Positions 13,129-14,989 of a stretch of DNA of 14,989 bases are shown one piece after another; the first letter of the stretch is position 1; each line of letters starts with the position of its first letter. A program made the position numbers and the translations under genes. The notes under the pieces were generated by a model. That model was given only the letters and a program-made list of their open reading frames with translations. It had not been told where the DNA came from and searched no databases. This stretch comes from CAILLO01 sp964579735 (GTDB lineage: Bacteria > Bacillota > Clostridia > Saccharofermentanales > UBA5734), in the NCBI GenBank assembly GCA_964579735.1, contig CAZOHH010000056.1:1-14989 (forward strand), written 5' to 3'.

Positions 13129-14127
13129 CTATCGGGAATTCTTCTGCTCGAAGTTGCGCTGAATGTATTCATTTGCCGAAAGGGCAGCGATTGCGCCTCC
13201 GCTCGCGGCGACCACGATCTGCTTGTAGGGGAAGTCCGTGATGTCCCCTGCGGCGAAGAGGCCGGGAACACTCGTCTCCATGCGGGAGGTCACGAGTATC
13301 TCTCCGGTCTCCGACAGCTGAAGATGTTTGCCGAACGCTCCGGTGTTCGGGAGGTGGCCGATTTCGATGAACAGGCCGGGTCCAGACAATTCCCTTCGCG
13401 CGCCGGTATCGACGTCCTCGACGAGGAGGCCCTCCATGGACAAAGCACCGAGGACTTCCACGATGCGGGTCCTCAGCAGGACCGCGATTCGCGCATTGGA
13501 CTCGAGACGATCGATGAGGATCTTGTCGGCACGGAATGCGCTGCGATGGACGAGCGTGACGGAACGAGCCTGTTTCGCGAGGTCCAGGGCTGCCTGGACG
13601 GCAGAATTTCCACCGCCTGCCACGAAGACGTCCCTGCCGGAGAAGAACGGTCCGTCGCATATGGCGCAGTAGCTCACGCCTTTTCCGGCGTATGCCGTCT
13701 CTCCCGGGACTCCGAGGCGCCGCGGCGTCGAGCCCGTGGCTACGATCAACGTGCGGGAACGGTATGTCTCGCCGGATGCAAGCGTGATCGCATGGAGAGG
13801 AGCTTCGGAATGATAGTCCAGTACCTCCGCCTCGTCGAGAACGGGGACGTCGTAGCGGGCGAGATGGGCGAGGAATTTCGCCGCGAGCCCTTCTCCATCG
13901 ACCCCGTCGAGTCCGATGTAGTTGTCTATCGCGGAGGTGTCCAACACTTGACCGCCCCTGCGCTTGGCCAGCACGCCAACGGACAGCCCCTTGCGGGCCG
14001 CGTAGAGGGCGGCGTTCAGGCCGGCGGGACCTGCACCCACGACGAGAAGATCGTGTACGATCCCGGGGTCGAAGGTCGAGCGAGCGGCTTGCCTGGCATC
14101 GAGGCGGAGGTTGAAGTCGAGACCCAT
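13129..14127 (-). CDS. trxB: Thioredoxin reductase-like flavoprotein
   Basis: A 332-residue cytoplasmic pyridine-nucleotide disulfide oxidoreductase. Motifs in order: FAD-binding VVGAGPAGLNAA (29-40), IVATGSTPR near 128, redox-active CAIC (Cys154/Cys157), NAD(P)-binding VAGGGNSAVQAA (169-180) and FAD-contacting GLFAAGDITD (289-298). The basic segment after the second dinucleotide fold reads HRSAFRADK rather than HRRxxFRA, so one Arg typical of NADPH specificity is missing and cofactor preference may differ. With the neighbouring two-domain glutaredoxin-like protein it resembles AhpF split into two chains. The start is set by ATG with AAGGCAGG upstream. The N-terminal 20 residues before the flavin fold are slightly longer than usual. 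The operon position implies it reduces the adjacent protein and, through it, ArsC. Confidence 0.9.
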   Translation of the reverse strand: MGLDFNLRLDARQAARSTFDPGIVHDLLVVGAGPAGLNAALYAARKGLSVGVLAKRRGGQVLDTSAIDNYIGLDGVDGEGLAAKFLAHLARYDVPVLDEAEVLDYHSEAPLHAITLASGETYRSRTLIVATGSTPRRLGVPGETAYAGKGVSYCAICDGPFFSGRDVFVAGGGNSAVQAALDLAKQARSVTLVHRSAFRADKILIDRLESNARIAVLLRTRIVEVLGALSMEGLLVEDVDTGARRELSGPGLFIEIGHLPNTGAFGKHLQLSETGEILVTSRMETSVPGLFAAGDITDFPYKQIVVAASGGAIAALSANEYIQRNFEQKNSR

Positions 14128-14143
14128 GTGTCGTGCCTGCCTT

Positions 14144-14806
14144 TCAGCGGTTCAGGATCTTGGAGACCGAGGATTCGGTGAGGCCGCCGAAAAGCTGGCC
14201 GATTTCCTTTAAGGAAAGGGTGGACTGACGTCGGAAATCTCGAATCAGCTGGTTGCGGAAGGTATGGTCCTCGAGGAGCCTGGTGGTTTCCGTGCCGCCA
14301 TCGCGTGCGATCCGTTCCAGATGCCGACGGGCTTCGGGAACGGTCCGGATGCACTCGCGGCAGGGCTCCTGAGGAGGAGCGATCCAATCCAGCGGAATCG
14401 GCACCGCGGCATCGTAATGACACCAGCTGTTGAATGCAGTGTCCGTCGGACGGTGGATCAACCGCATCTGCTCATGGACCTCCTCTTCCGTCGAGAGAGG
14501 CTTGCTGGAGTATCGGTCCTTGAAGAGGGGACGTTCGCTTCGTACGTACATGGAGTAGCCGATATTGACGCTCTTCATGACGTTCGACAAGTCGCTCCCG
14601 TTCATGTCGAGCACCAGATGGTATTCGTCGGGGGAAAGGACACAGTAGGCGTGGAGTCTGAACCCGAATTTCCGCTGGGCTCCGCGAAGTACCTCCAGGA
14701 ATCTCTCCCGATCGGCATCATCCTGGAACAGGGGGTGCTCTCCGCCTCCGGATTGGTGGACATAATAGAAGCCGAAGGGTTCCTTGATGCGAGCCTGGCG
14801 TGCCAT
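14144..14806 (-). CDS. Y1_Tnp (RAYT-like) transposase-domain protein with altered HUH motif and C-terminal HTH
   Basis: A 220-residue protein of the IS200/REP-associated tyrosine transposase superfamily: YYVHQSGGGEHPLFQDDADR near 14, FRLHAYCVLSPDEYHLVL at 49-66, a helix with candidate catalytic tyrosines Tyr84/Tyr87, and PLFKDRYSSKPL at about 93-104. The usual metal-binding NHxH is here DEYH (61-63), so the first His of the HUH is Glu. A Cys/His-rich insert follows (His118, Cys129, His130, Cys149, Cys152 with CxxC). Residues about 181-220 look like a helix-turn-helix (LKEIGQLFGG..SSVSKIL). The ATG at 14806 has AGGAGG 8 bases upstream and a strong promoter 22 bases upstream. It stands 16 bases before the thioredoxin reductase gene as first gene of that operon, which suggests a domesticated regulator or nuclease rather than a mobile element. 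No terminal repeats were found. Confidence 0.78.
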   Translation of the reverse strand: MARQARIKEPFGFYYVHQSGGGEHPLFQDDADRERFLEVLRGAQRKFGFRLHAYCVLSPDEYHLVLDMNGSDLSNVMKSVNIGYSMYVRSERPLFKDRYSSKPLSTEEEVHEQMRLIHRPTDTAFNSWCHYDAAVPIPLDWIAPPQEPCRECIRTVPEARRHLERIARDGGTETTRLLEDHTFRNQLIRDFRRQSTLSLKEIGQLFGGLTESSVSKILNR

Positions 14807-14827
14807 GAGCGTGTCCTCCTGGATGGA

Positions 14828-14856
14828 GGTATACCATGACCGGGACATTGATTCAA
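14828..14856 (-). promoter_or_regulatory. Strong candidate promoter of the redox operon
   Basis: Minus strand: TTGAAT (14856-14851), 17-base spacer, TATACC (14833-14828) preceded by TGG, an extended -10. Transcription would start near 14821, leaving a leader of about 15 bases that carries just the Shine-Dalgarno of the Y1_Tnp-like gene. Confidence 0.6.
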
Positions 14857-14882
14857 GTACCGTCCCCGTAAAACACCGGTAA

Positions 14883-14899
14883 ATCGGGCTCGCCACGAT
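14883..14899 (-). terminator. Possible weak terminator of the right-edge gene
   Basis: On the minus strand ATCG-T-GG / CC-CGAT pairs around a CGAG tetraloop with one bulged T, followed by TTTA. It lies 14 bases after the TAA of the partial gene at the edge and before the next promoter. The stem is short, so the call is tentative. Confidence 0.3.
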
Positions 14900-14913
14900 A
14901 TGCGGGGCATGGG

Positions 14914-14989
14914 TTACGGAATCTCGGGTGGGATTTCGGGGGTCGGAGTCGGCGAGGGCTCCGAGGTCGGAACGGGAGTCGGAGTCGGC
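14914..14989 (-). CDS. C-terminal tail of a Pro/Thr-rich protein (cut by right edge)
   Basis: Minus-strand frame entering from the right edge and ending at TAA (14916-14914), about 24 residues of Pro, Thr, Ser and Glu (PTPTPVPTSEPSPTPTPEIP, then a few more). Composition matches linkers seen in the S1C protease (SVPTPTPTEAA) and CotH-like protein (SPSPSPSSPS) of this genome, so it is probably the disordered tail of a surface or membrane-anchored protein. The repeats of GTCGGAGTCGG on the plus strand reflect this composition. The family cannot be identified. Confidence 0.55.
   Translation of the reverse strand, partial: PTPTPVPTSEPSPTPTPEIPPEIP

Noticed and set aside
12107..13162. Plus-strand frame of 351 codons opposite arsC and the glutaredoxin-like gene
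   Set aside because: Antisense shadow; the minus-strand proteins have clear catalytic motifs.
14857..14913. REP-type palindromes expected near a RAYT-like gene
   Set aside because: Only short partial repeats (CCGTAAA/CCGGTAAA) and a 6-bp hairpin are visible; no conserved GTAG or GGAG head.
14920..14989. GTCGGAGTCGG plus-strand repeats as a regulatory array
   Set aside because: They are explained by minus-strand codons for Pro-Thr repeats in the partial gene.
1..14989. tRNA, rRNA, CRISPR array or complete insertion sequence
   Set aside because: No cloverleaf, rRNA core motif, spaced repeat array or transposon end was seen on reading both strands.

Overview
The window is GC-rich bacterial chromosomal DNA, densely packed and almost entirely on the minus strand. 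Most starts have strong AGGAGG-type ribosome binding sites, one start is TTG, and there are three 100-N scaffold gaps (4268-4367, 5679-5778, 7009-7108). The gene set includes a corrinoid-protein reactivator, a VTC/DUF4956/CotH cluster, a thioredoxin reductase paired with a glutaredoxin-like protein, and a zinc-ribbon AIM24 protein. This suggests an anaerobic or facultative bacterium with Firmicutes-like expression signals, possibly a GC-rich Bacillota or Mycoplasmatota-related lineage known from metagenomes. No rRNA or other decisive marker is present, so the lineage is a guess.

Region 1 (1-4234, minus) is a tight four-gene run: a PdxA-family dehydrogenase, a [2Fe-2S]/ASKHA corrinoid-protein activator, 5-formyltetrahydrofolate cyclo-ligase, and a GH43 glycosidase cut by the left edge. 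The run suggests corrinoid/folate one-carbon chemistry tied to use of a sugar or sugar acid, but no methyltransferase or corrinoid protein is visible. A divergent promoter region containing the first gap (4235-4521) separates it from a histidine phosphatase and a four-helix membrane protein on the plus strand (4522-5676). The second gap follows, then the 3' end of an unrecognised plus-strand gene (5779-5982).

Region 2 (6027-11041, minus) holds a zinc-ribbon/AIM24 protein with its own candidate promoter and operator-like palindrome. Upstream of it is an operon of membrane-anchored S1C protease, VTC polyphosphate polymerase, DUF4956 membrane protein and CotH-like kinase. The CotH protein ends in a Gly-Gly-Gly-Pro repeat tail that runs into the third gap. 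This looks like a cell-envelope module that couples polyphosphate chemistry, extracytoplasmic phosphorylation and proteolysis.

Region 3 (11176-14856, minus) is a five-gene operon behind a good sigma70-type promoter: a Y1_Tnp (RAYT-like) protein with an altered HUH motif, thioredoxin reductase, a two-domain glutaredoxin-like protein, an LMW-PTP/ArsC-type arsenate reductase, and a galactose-mutarotase-fold protein. The three middle genes form a plausible NADPH to disulfide to arsenate electron chain. The transposase-like leader gene, with extra cysteines including a CxxC, is the most unusual element in the window. At the right edge (14914-14989) is the Pro/Thr-rich C-terminus of another minus-strand protein.

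No tRNA, rRNA, CRISPR array, complete insertion sequence or known riboswitch was seen.
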